Shown here one piece after another: positions 1-7,309 of a stretch of 8,349 bases of DNA. Below the pieces are notes generated by a model that was given only the letters and a program-made list of their open reading frames with translations, did no database searches and was not told the DNA's origin. The position numbers and the translations under genes were made by a program. How positions within the stretch are numbered: position 1 is the stretch's first letter; every line of letters begins with the position of its first letter. The stretch covers positions 1 to 8,349 of the forward strand of contig CAMLEX010000178.1 in NCBI GenBank assembly GCA_946479055.1, read 5' to 3'. This DNA is from an uncultured Bacteroidota bacterium. Lineage in GTDB: Bacteria; Bacteroidota; Bacteroidia; Chitinophagales; Chitinophagaceae.

Positions 1-193
1 AAAGACCTTGCGATTGCCGGATGCTCTCCACCGGCATGTGGATTGCCATCATGAAGAGCAGACTCCGGTCGTTTCGCTGACGGCGGGTGTCGAATGTTCG
101 GGGAAATGGCTGTGTTGATACACGTTCATCCAAGGCTGGTACTTCACGGCGACGAGTTCAAGGTCCGTGTGGCATTGCGGGCGCTCGCCGTGC
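1..193. other. GC-rich segment of foreign composition, abruptly joined to the permease array
   Basis: By hand count 112 of 193 bases are G or C (58%), while the rest of the window is about 40% by eye. The change coincides with the point (bases 191-196) where the permease reading frame stops resembling its family. No full gene fits here. On the minus strand one frame is open from about 198 to a stop at 49-51. A second frame, the same one as the permease, is open from 157 to the left edge after the stop at 158-160. Neither translation is a family I recognise. No rRNA, tRNA, inverted-repeat terminus or transposase motif is visible. It may be a chimeric join from another genome, or the edge of an inserted or rearranged segment. 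Confidence 0.6.
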
Positions 194-2407
194 GGATGCA
201 CCAAGCACTTTTCTTATACCTACTTCCTTTGTTCTTTGCTGAAACAGCAAAATGGTTAACCCAAATAATCCTAATGATGCGATCACAATAATAAGAACTG
301 TAATAATTGTGAGCAGCCGGCTAAGCACCAATTCTGTTTTGTAAAGCCCATTTACCTGGTCGTTCACAAAACCGTATTCAAAGGGAGTCCCGGGAGCAAT
401 TTTCTTCCACGCTGCTTCTACCCTTTCAACCGTGCTGCGAAGATTGCCCGGCTGAACACGAATGGATATAAATGTACCTGCTTTATTAAGTGAAATCGCC
501 ATGGGCTTTATTTCACTGTGCAGGGATTCGAAGTTGAAATTTTTGACAACTCCTATAATTTCAAATTCATTTTGTTTCTGATGAATATCATTTAAATCGC
601 GGGTGACAATATGTTTCCCAAGCGGCTCTTTAAGCCCGAGCAAACGTCTTGCTGTCTCATTAATAATAATACGGTTGGTTATTTTATCATCCAGAGCTTT
701 GGTAAAATCTCTACCCTCCACCAGCTTGATATCAAAGGTTTTTAAAAAATCAAAGCCTCCCGAAAAACTGGTCATTACATGTTCGGTATTCTCATTACGG
801 TTTCTTACTGAGAAAGGAAGTAAATAACCACCACTGCCCGGATAATCGGAACAAATACTGGCATTGATTACAGCCGATTGCTTCTGCAGGCTTTCAATAA
901 GTGTCTGAGCATTATCACCTAATTTTTGAGAGGGGTCAGCCAATATCAACACATTTTCTTTGGCAAAGCCGGACGATTTGTTCAGGAAATAATTCAATTG
1001 CCAATAAACAACCAGTGCGCTGACCAACAAGGCAATCGAAATACTGAACTGCGCAGTAATTAATACCTTTCTAAAATTGAAAAAGCCATTGCCTAATCGT
1101 ACCCTGCCTTTTATAGCTTCTATGGGAAGGAAAGAAGAAATATGTAAAGCCGGGTATACACCACCAAGAAATGCAACGGTTACAAAAATGATAAGGATCA
1201 GCATCCATGTAAAGCTGCTTGTTAAAAAATGTGGCGACGGGTTTACCTGCATGAGACTGGCAAAAGGCGGTAACAACAGGTTTACTAAAACAACAGAGAG
1301 TATCAATGCGAGGAAGGATAGAATAACAGATTCTATAAAAAATTGCAGGCGCAAATTGCGTGTTGAGGAACCCATTGTTTTTTTTACACCTACTTCTTTG
1401 GAACGCTCAATGGAATTCGCAGTGGAAAGATTTGCATAATTGATACAGGCGATGAGCAAAATAAACAGCGCTGCCAGACCTAAGATCCATAAATGTGTAA
1501 TGTTGCCATTAGGTTCAATTTCGCGGTCAAAGTTTGAGTAGAGATGAATATCGGTAAGCGGTTGCAATCTATAGTTCCAGTAATTCCCTTTTTGTTTCAT
1601 CTGTGCATAACTGGAGCCCAGGCTCTTTTCCAACTGTGGTTTCAGGTATGGCTCAACGACTGCGGATATTTTCTCCTCTGCGAGTTTTGCATCGGCGCCG
1701 GGTTTTAGTTTCAGATAGGTATAATAAGTATTGTCAATCCAATCATTTGACTTGCTCCAGGGATCACTGATGTTGGAAAAAATAATATCGTAGGGCATGT
1801 GTGTATTAGCTGGTGTATTTTCCGAAACGCCTGTTATTTTACATTCACCATTCCAGCCATCGAATGTGAGGGTTAGTTTATTACCTACAACATTTCCTTT
1901 TTCAAACGCTTCTTTTCCAAAATATTTAATAGCGGTGTTTTTTGATACCACTATTGTCATGGGCGCCACCAATGCTGTGTTTGCATCACCTGCCAGCAAT
2001 TTATAGTTAAACACATCAAAGAAATTTGAATCGGCTTGTATTACCCGCTTTTCATTGTAGACTTTGTCGGGAAAGCCCTCTGCTTTTTTTGCTACGGTTA
2101 AATTGAAGTATGTCCACACACGGGTACAGCCCGCTGCTTCCGGCAGTTGATCCGACAACACAAAAGTGAGCGGAGGTGGCGCCATAGAAGAAGTAAAATC
2201 ATGTCCGTTCATTTTTATGTCTGAATACACCCGGTAAATTCTATCCGACCCGGGATGGTACTTATCATAGCTTAACTCATAGTGAATCCATGTAAAAATG
2301 AGAATGGTGCTGGTAATGCCAACCGTTAGCCCCAGCATATTTATAAAAAAATAGCTTTTATTTTTCAGGGTTCTTCTCAGGAAGGTTTTTAAATTAAAAT
2401 GAAACAT
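158..2407 (-). CDS. ABC transporter permease, MacB/FtsX type, 3'-truncated and fused to unrelated DNA
   Basis: This is the last gene of the array, 749 codons, an inner-membrane permease of the MacB/FtsX superfamily without its own ATPase. Predicted layout: TM1 about 19-40; first MacB-like extracytoplasmic domain about 41-303; TM2 about 305-328; cytoplasmic motif ERSKEVGVKKTMGS 334-347; TM3 about 357-380; TM4 about 400-420; TM5 about 447-470; second extracytoplasmic domain about 471-694, with DFLKTFDIKLVEGRDF near 553-568 and NFNFESLH near 623-630; TM6 about 696-722; second motif RTKEVGIRKVLGAS 725-738. The family sequence ends at S738. The last 11 residues come from GC-rich DNA and match nothing in the paralogues. 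About 83 C-terminal residues are missing, including TM7, TM8 and the SLRTE end. The N-terminus (MFHFNLKTFLRRTLKN) differs from the MIKNYLKIAWRNL of its two complete upstream neighbours, so it is a more diverged subtype. The ATG is supported by the MacB-type N-terminus and an A/T-rich leader without Shine-Dalgarno. The family call is secure; whether the truncation is real is uncertain. Confidence 0.9.
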   Translation of the reverse strand: MFHFNLKTFLRRTLKNKSYFFINMLGLTVGITSTILIFTWIHYELSYDKYHPGSDRIYRVYSDIKMNGHDFTSSMAPPPLTFVLSDQLPEAAGCTRVWTYFNLTVAKKAEGFPDKVYNEKRVIQADSNFFDVFNYKLLAGDANTALVAPMTIVVSKNTAIKYFGKEAFEKGNVVGNKLTLTFDGWNGECKITGVSENTPANTHMPYDIIFSNISDPWSKSNDWIDNTYYTYLKLKPGADAKLAEEKISAVVEPYLKPQLEKSLGSSYAQMKQKGNYWNYRLQPLTDIHLYSNFDREIEPNGNITHLWILGLAALFILLIACINYANLSTANSIERSKEVGVKKTMGSSTRNLRLQFFIESVILSFLALILSVVLVNLLLPPFASLMQVNPSPHFLTSSFTWMLILIIFVTVAFLGGVYPALHISSFLPIEAIKGRVRLGNGFFNFRKVLITAQFSISIALLVSALVVYWQLNYFLNKSSGFAKENVLILADPSQKLGDNAQTLIESLQKQSAVINASICSDYPGSGGYLLPFSVRNRNENTEHVMTSFSGGFDFLKTFDIKLVEGRDFTKALDDKITNRIIINETARRLLGLKEPLGKHIVTRDLNDIHQKQNEFEIIGVVKNFNFESLHSEIKPMAISLNKAGTFISIRVQPGNLRSTVERVEAAWKKIAPGTPFEYGFVNDQVNGLYKTELVLSRLLTIITVLIIVIASLGLFGLTILLFQQRTKEVGIRKVLGASARRAPAMPHGP

Positions 2408-2461
2408 CAGAATAATATTTAGTGCTGTTTAGAATCAGTTTAAAATTTCAGGATCGTTGTT
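2408..2461 (-). promoter_or_regulatory. A/T-rich intergenic leader before permease 1
   Basis: This 54-base spacer separates the stop of permease 2 from the start of permease 1. It has no Shine-Dalgarno sequence and no hairpin with a T-run, so transcription probably continues through it. On the minus strand it contains aacagcactaa (bases 2419-2429), 11 nt before the ATG. This resembles, imperfectly, the aacagaataa found at the same spacing before permeases 2 and 3. A role in translation initiation is conjecture. Confidence 0.3.
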
Positions 2462-2476
2462 TCACTCCGTTCGCAA
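2462..2476 (-). repeat. 15-bp 3'-end repeat, copy in permease 2
   Basis: The sequence ttgcgaacggagtga (minus strand) encodes the last residues L-R-T-E plus the stop. It is identical base for base in three of the four permease genes, although synonymous alternatives exist at every codon. This copy is preceded by tcg for Ser, whereas the other two use tca. Confidence 0.75.
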
Positions 2477-4816
2477 CGAGTTAACCGGGTTTGCAATAGC
2501 TGCCTTCATGGTGTTTAAACTCACTACCACTAATGTCAACAGCAGGATAATAATGCCTACAGCGCCAAATAACCATATACTGATATTAATCCGGTAAGGA
2601 TATTTTTCCAGCCAGTTATGCATAAACCACCATGTCAATGGAACCGCAATTACAAATGCAATCAATACCAGCTTTAAAAATTCTTTTGAAATGAGCATTA
2701 ACAACTGCTGTACTGTAGCACCTAAAACTTTGCGGATGCCTATCTCCCGTATGCGTTTTTGAATCGTGAAAGAAGCCAAACCTGCCAGCCCGATACAACA
2801 GATGAAAATAGCAAGACCGGCAAAAATATTGGTGACCCTGCTGATCAGGTCTTCGGTTAAGAATTTCTTGCCGAATTCCTGGTCAGCAAACTGGTATTCG
2901 AAAGGATAGGCAGGATTGTGTTTCTTAAAAATGTTTCCAATGGCTTGTAGCGACTTCTTAAGATGGGCCGCATTATTCAGTCTTATACTTATTGAATTGG
3001 AATTTTTGGGATCATAAAATACCATCATGGGATCTACGGGTTTATATGGTGATTCCATTACAACATTATCAGTAACGCCAATGACTGTATAACTCTGACC
3101 ATATTTCATTTGCATGCCGATGGGATCTTTTAATCCCATAGCTTCCACAGCTGCTTTATTCAACAACATCGCCGACGAATCCGAAGGTGTTCCTGAAAAA
3201 TCTTTTCCCTTCAGAACTTTAATACCCATTGTCTTTGTAAAATCAATATCCGTGGCTATTCCCGTCATGATAATTTCACCATCAGCCGGTTTTCCTTCCC
3301 AATCGGGAGCAGGCGATTTCCACCATATATCTGTAATAGGAGCAGAGGTTTGTGTAACAGCACTGATCAATCCTGTTTTCTGCAATTCCTGTTTTATGAC
3401 GGCGAAATTTTTCCTGACATCAGGTGATGAAGGCACCATGACCAGGTTATTGGGATTATAGCCTATATCCCTGTGTTTAACATGCTGTATTTGCTGGTAT
3501 ACAATGATGGTAGCTGAAATAAGCAAAATTGAAATGATAAATTGAGCTACTACCAGTACACGCCTTGGCAATACGGCTTTTTTTCCAGCAATAAATGTTC
3601 CTTTCAAAACATTGATAGGGTTGAAAGAAGAAAGATACAGGGCGGGATAACTACCTGCAACAAATCCTGTGAATAATATAATGGCAAGAGCGCCTAACCA
3701 GAAAAGTGGTTGAGCGATATTTAATGACAGACTTTTATCAACCAGTGTATTGAAAGCAGGTAACAATAAATATACAGCGACTACAGAAAAAACAAAAGCT
3801 ATAAACGCAAGTATTATTGATTCGCAGAAGAATTGAAGAATAAGCTGTTTTTTTCCTGATCCCAGCGTTTTTCTTACACCCACTTCTTTTGCTCTTTTTT
3901 CAGAACGGGCAGTAGAAAGGTTCATGAAATTTATACAAGCGATCAGCAAAATGATCAAAGCAATAACAGTGAAGAGTCGTACATATTCGATCATGCCGCC
4001 TGTATTTTTTCCATCTTTGAAATCACTGTAAAGCCGCCATTTGCTCATCGGGAAAGTAAAGTAGGTGCTCATTTTATCGTTGGGATCATGCTGATGTTTT
4101 ATATCGTTAACGGTCTTATCCAGTGTTTGCATATTTGCCCCGGGTATCATTTGCACATAGACATTCCAGGAAGAGTTTTGCCAATTGGTCATAGCTTGCT
4201 TTTCAGAATCTCCGGAGTAGTTGAACATATTGATAAAGTCAAACTGTAAAGAGGAATTGCCGGGTATATCTTGTATTATGGCCGTAACCTTTGCATCATA
4301 GTTATTATCGATTTTTACTACTTTGTTTATCGGATCTGCATTTCCAAACAAAGCCTTTGCCGCTGATTGTGTCAATACGATTGAATAGGCATCAGGAATG
4401 GCTGTTGCAGCATTGCCCTTTATAAACTTCCAGGAGAACATATCGAAAAAATGTTCACTCACGAAGTACCCCTCTTTCTTCAGTTTGGCGTCTCCATAAG
4501 TTAGTACATGTGACTGCCGATGGGTGGTAACCACGGCATTTTTTATTTGTGGAGAAACGTTTTCAAGTGATTTAGCCAATGGCATCACCATGTTCCGGTC
4601 CGTAAATATCTGGTTGTTGAAATTTCGGTGAGCAATCACCTGGTAGATATTACTGTAATTGCTATGAAACTTGTCATAAGCCCTTTCGTCCTGTACCCAT
4701 AAAAAGATCAAAATGGCACAGGTAATACCAATAGTAAGTCCCACGATATTGGTAATTGAAAACCCTTTATTCTTATATAGATTTCGCCAGGCGATCTTTA
4801 AATAATTTTTTATCAT
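2462..4816 (-). CDS. ABC transporter permease, MacB/FtsX type (fused double permease)
   Basis: A complete 784-residue inner-membrane permease of the MacB/FtsX (type VII ABC) superfamily. Known members of this superfamily pass ATP-driven motion to the extracytoplasmic side rather than forming a classical channel. Predicted layout: TM1 about 20-41; first MacB-like domain about 42-278; TM2 about 279-303; cytoplasmic motif KRAKEVGVRKTLGS 307-320; TM3 about 331-355; TM4 about 371-396, followed by GSYPALYLSSFNP 388-400; TM5 about 418-440; second MacB-like domain about 441-660; TM6 about 661-685; second motif KRIREIGIRKVLGA 687-700; TM7 about 712-733; TM8 about 747-768; SLRTE end at 780-784. Near 580-600 the usual D-F-x-F-x-S-(L/I)-H stretch is replaced by NVVMESPYKPVDPMM, a form shared with the partial permease at the right edge. 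The start follows the MIKNYLKIAWRNL N-terminus shared with permease 3. No Walker motifs are present, so an ATPase must come from elsewhere. The substrate is unknown; antimicrobial-peptide or lipoprotein export would be guesses by family. Confidence 0.95.
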   Translation of the reverse strand: MIKNYLKIAWRNLYKNKGFSITNIVGLTIGITCAILIFLWVQDERAYDKFHSNYSNIYQVIAHRNFNNQIFTDRNMVMPLAKSLENVSPQIKNAVVTTHRQSHVLTYGDAKLKKEGYFVSEHFFDMFSWKFIKGNAATAIPDAYSIVLTQSAAKALFGNADPINKVVKIDNNYDAKVTAIIQDIPGNSSLQFDFINMFNYSGDSEKQAMTNWQNSSWNVYVQMIPGANMQTLDKTVNDIKHQHDPNDKMSTYFTFPMSKWRLYSDFKDGKNTGGMIEYVRLFTVIALIILLIACINFMNLSTARSEKRAKEVGVRKTLGSGKKQLILQFFCESIILAFIAFVFSVVAVYLLLPAFNTLVDKSLSLNIAQPLFWLGALAIILFTGFVAGSYPALYLSSFNPINVLKGTFIAGKKAVLPRRVLVVAQFIISILLISATIIVYQQIQHVKHRDIGYNPNNLVMVPSSPDVRKNFAVIKQELQKTGLISAVTQTSAPITDIWWKSPAPDWEGKPADGEIIMTGIATDIDFTKTMGIKVLKGKDFSGTPSDSSAMLLNKAAVEAMGLKDPIGMQMKYGQSYTVIGVTDNVVMESPYKPVDPMMVFYDPKNSNSISIRLNNAAHLKKSLQAIGNIFKKHNPAYPFEYQFADQEFGKKFLTEDLISRVTNIFAGLAIFICCIGLAGLASFTIQKRIREIGIRKVLGATVQQLLMLISKEFLKLVLIAFVIAVPLTWWFMHNWLEKYPYRINISIWLFGAVGIIILLLTLVVVSLNTMKAAIANPVNSLRTE

Positions 4817-4879
4817 AACAATTTTATTTATTCTGTTTCTACACTTTCATTTTACTACAGATTGAAAACTCATCATTAC
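4817..4879 (-). promoter_or_regulatory. A/T-rich intergenic leader before permease 2
   Basis: This 63-base spacer lies between permeases 3 and 2. No terminator-like hairpin and no Shine-Dalgarno sequence is seen. On the minus strand aacagaataa (bases 4828-4837) lies 11 nt before the ATG. The same ten bases occur 10 nt before the ATG of permease 3. An A/T-rich leader without Shine-Dalgarno is typical of Bacteroidota; any function for the motif is inferred only from its position. Confidence 0.35.
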
Positions 4880-4894
4880 TCACTCCGTTCGCAA
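4880..4894 (-). repeat. 15-bp 3'-end repeat, copy in permease 3
   Basis: This is the same ttgcgaacggagtga as at the ends of permeases 2 and 4, covering L-R-T-E and the stop. With permease 4 the identity extends to 18 bases because the preceding Ser codon is tca in both (bases 4880-4897 and 7295-7312). Confidence 0.75.
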
Positions 4895-7258
4895 TGATTT
4901 TACAGGGTTACTTAGTGCGGCCTTTATACTTTGATAACTCACCGTCAACAGGGCAATAGCGATCGTCAGCAAACCGGCTATCGCAAACATCCACCATTCG
5001 ATATCAATTTTATAAGCAAAGTCCTGCAGCCAACTATTCATTACATACCAGGCAACGGGAAATGCGATGACCATGGCAATAGCAACAGGTTTTAAAAAAT
5101 TAGTGGATAACAATGAAGCGATATTGGGCACTGACGCACCCATCACTTTCCGTACACCTATTTCTTTCGTACGTTGTTCAGCAGTAAATGTGGCCAAACC
5201 AAATAAGCCGAGGCAGGAAATGAAAATGGCTAAAAAGGCAAAAATGTTGGAGAGTTTGCTAACTACCTGTTCACTCCTGTAAAGTTTATCATACTCCTGG
5301 TCGGAGAACTGGTAAGTAAAAGGAAATTTTGGATTCAAGGATTTGCCAATTTTTTCCAAAGCAGCAATTGCTTGTTTTGTTTCTCCTGCTTTGGTACGAA
5401 CCAATACCATTCCCCAGGTCCAGTTTTCATCCAGCCGGATGATGAGTGGATCAATAGCCTGGTGGATAGAGTTAAAATGGAAATCATGCAGAACCCCGAT
5501 AACTTTACCCTTACGGTTTCCCCATGATATTGTTTGACCAAGCGGGTTTTGAAAACCTATTTTCTTTACCGCAGTTTCATTCAAAATAAAACTTGCTGAA
5601 TCGGTGCCAAAGTCTTTTGAAAAATCACGGCCTTCTTTTAAAGTTAGTTTCATGGTTTTCACGTAATCATATCCAACTACAGCATCAGCAAATGAAACAT
5701 TCAGATCAGCGGCTTTGCCCGGCCATTCAATACTTCCGGTATGATGTTCAATTACAGTCGGAGAGCCCCTCATCTTTGAAACAGACAATATGCCAGTTTC
5801 CTGACCAACCTGGTGCTTAAATAAATCATAGTTTTTTACAAGATCTCCTTCGATAGGGACGTAAATAAGGTTCTCCCGGTTGTAACCGATGTTCTTGGTT
5901 TGTATATAATCCATCTGGCGATAGATCACAATCATCCCTACAATAAGTATAATAGAAAGTGCGAATTGGAACACCACTAATCCTTTGCGAAAAAAAGTTG
6001 CGCCCCAGGTGAATATTAAACTGCCTTTTAAAACACGGACAGGATTAAGCGAAGAAAGAAAAAGAGCAGGGTAGCTTCCTGCTACAATACCTGTTACTGC
6101 TAACAAACCAATTGTCATTACCCAAAAAATGGGTTGCGTAACCGGCAACCTTAATTGCTTCCCGGTAAGATCATTGAAAAGAGGTAAAAGTATGGCTGCA
6201 AGAATAACTGCGATAATAACAGAGAAGAAAGTAAGCAGCAATGCTTCACCTGCAAATTGCCCAATCAATGTTGAACGATTTGCACCAATAACTTTTCGTA
6301 CACCAACTTCTTTAGCCCGCTTAGCAGAACGTGCAGTTGCCAGGTTCATGAAATTGATACAGGCAATCAGTAAAATAAAAATAGCCACGATGCTGAAAAG
6401 CCGGACATATTCGATGCGGCCGCCATCTATATAGCCGTTCTTAAAAGTTGAATGAAGATAGTTTTCCGGATAGGGTTGCAGGGCGAGTTCAGTACGAAAC
6501 GAATTATTCCTTTGCTGGTACCGGTAAATGAAATCTTTAATTTTGGCTTCCACCTTTAAAGGATTAGCTTCTTTACGCAGTTGCACAAATGTAGCAGGAC
6601 TTGTATTGCCCCAGTTATTTACCCAGTTGTTTTGTTTTACAAAATCCGTCCAGCTTCTTACAAAATCAAATTGTTGAGATGAATTAGCAGGCAGATCTTC
6701 AAAGACCGCTGTTACCTGCAAGTCTTCTTTATTTTCAAAACGTATTGTTTTTCCTATTGCTTTTTCAACAGTTCCAAAAAAAATTTCGGCCAATTTCCGC
6801 GACACAGCGATACTTGCAGGTGAATTCAATGCAGATTCAACATTGCCTTGCACTAAAGGATAACTGAACATTTTGAAAAAATCGGCACCTGCAAACATTC
6901 CTCCCATTTTGCTGACCTTATCATTTGCTTCAAAATTATTTTGCTTACCGGGTGACGAAGCATATTCGAAGCCAGCGGCATATTGTACTTCCGGAATTGT
7001 CTTTTTTAATTCTTCGGCCAACAAACCCTGAGTAGGATAACCGGCATCACATTTCCCATCATAATAATTGCGTTCATATACCTGGTACAACTGTTCGCCA
7101 TTTTTATGAAAGCCATCAACGCTTCTCTCATCCTGTACCCAAAGTATGATCAGCAGGCTGCAAGCCAGCCCCAGCGCAAGACCCAGTATATTAATAGTTG
7201 AAAAGGCTTTATTCCGAACCAGATTTCTCCAGGCGATTTTCAAATAATTCTTAATCAT
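4880..7258 (-). CDS. ABC transporter permease, MacB/FtsX type (fused double permease)
   Basis: A complete 792-residue inner-membrane permease, paralogous to its neighbours. Predicted layout: TM1 about 20-41; first MacB-like extracytoplasmic domain about 42-284; TM2 about 285-308; cytoplasmic motif KRAKEVGVRKVIGA 313-326; TM3 about 335-358; TM4 about 376-398, with GSYPALFLSSLNP 394-406; TM5 about 424-446; second extracytoplasmic domain about 447-668, with DYVKTMKLTLKEGRDF 531-546, ILNETAV 558-564 and DFHFNSIH 592-599; TM6 about 669-692; second motif QRTKEIGVRKVMGAS 695-709; TM7 about 719-741; TM8 about 757-777; SLRTE end at 788-792. The second domain keeps the family form D-F-H-F-x-S-(I/L)-H that permeases 2 and 4 have lost. 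The ATG is fixed by MIKNYLKIAWRNL, identical to permease 2 over 13 residues. It starts 36 bases after permease 4 ends, which implies co-transcription. No ATP-binding motif is present and the substrate is unknown. Confidence 0.95.
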   Translation of the reverse strand: MIKNYLKIAWRNLVRNKAFSTINILGLALGLACSLLIILWVQDERSVDGFHKNGEQLYQVYERNYYDGKCDAGYPTQGLLAEELKKTIPEVQYAAGFEYASSPGKQNNFEANDKVSKMGGMFAGADFFKMFSYPLVQGNVESALNSPASIAVSRKLAEIFFGTVEKAIGKTIRFENKEDLQVTAVFEDLPANSSQQFDFVRSWTDFVKQNNWVNNWGNTSPATFVQLRKEANPLKVEAKIKDFIYRYQQRNNSFRTELALQPYPENYLHSTFKNGYIDGGRIEYVRLFSIVAIFILLIACINFMNLATARSAKRAKEVGVRKVIGANRSTLIGQFAGEALLLTFFSVIIAVILAAILLPLFNDLTGKQLRLPVTQPIFWVMTIGLLAVTGIVAGSYPALFLSSLNPVRVLKGSLIFTWGATFFRKGLVVFQFALSIILIVGMIVIYRQMDYIQTKNIGYNRENLIYVPIEGDLVKNYDLFKHQVGQETGILSVSKMRGSPTVIEHHTGSIEWPGKAADLNVSFADAVVGYDYVKTMKLTLKEGRDFSKDFGTDSASFILNETAVKKIGFQNPLGQTISWGNRKGKVIGVLHDFHFNSIHQAIDPLIIRLDENWTWGMVLVRTKAGETKQAIAALEKIGKSLNPKFPFTYQFSDQEYDKLYRSEQVVSKLSNIFAFLAIFISCLGLFGLATFTAEQRTKEIGVRKVMGASVPNIASLLSTNFLKPVAIAMVIAFPVAWYVMNSWLQDFAYKIDIEWWMFAIAGLLTIAIALLTVSYQSIKAALSNPVKSLRTE

Positions 7259-7294
7259 GATTATATTGTTATTCTGTTCTTAAACTTTTTTGCT
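7259..7294 (-). promoter_or_regulatory. A/T-rich intergenic leader before permease 3
   Basis: This 36-base spacer lies between permeases 4 and 3 and is the shortest of the three gaps. It has no Shine-Dalgarno sequence and no hairpin. On the minus strand aacagaataa (bases 7269-7278) sits 10 nt before the ATG, matching the leader of permease 2 exactly over ten bases. Confidence 0.35.
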
Positions 7295-7309
7295 TCACTC
7301 CGTTCGCAA
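7295..7309 (-). repeat. 15-bp 3'-end repeat, copy in permease 4
   Basis: This is the third copy of ttgcgaacggagtga, again covering L-R-T-E and the stop. The flanks are longer matches to single partners: 18 bases with permease 3 on the upstream coding side, and one extra base after the stop with permease 2. Confidence 0.75.

Noticed and set aside
1..193. GC-rich tail as an rRNA, tRNA or insertion-sequence end
   Set aside because: I see no conserved rRNA segment, cloverleaf, terminal inverted repeat or transposase motif.
94..291. Plus-strand open frame of 65 codons crossing the composition junction
   Set aside because: It spans the join between unlike DNA segments, and its right half is antisense to the conserved TM6 region of permease 1. 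It has no recognisable motif.
1077..1439. Plus-strand open frame of 120 codons, the longest antisense frame
   Set aside because: It lies wholly opposite the conserved FtsX membrane region of permease 1 and its translation is a low-complexity basic mix. Similar antisense frames appear opposite the other permeases (for example 3114-3461 and 6129-6434), so these are shadows.
4817..4879. Possible terminator or separate promoter in the longest intergenic gap
   Set aside because: I found no inverted repeat followed by a T-run, and no convincing Bacteroidota -33/-7 pair. The gap reads as a leader within one transcript.
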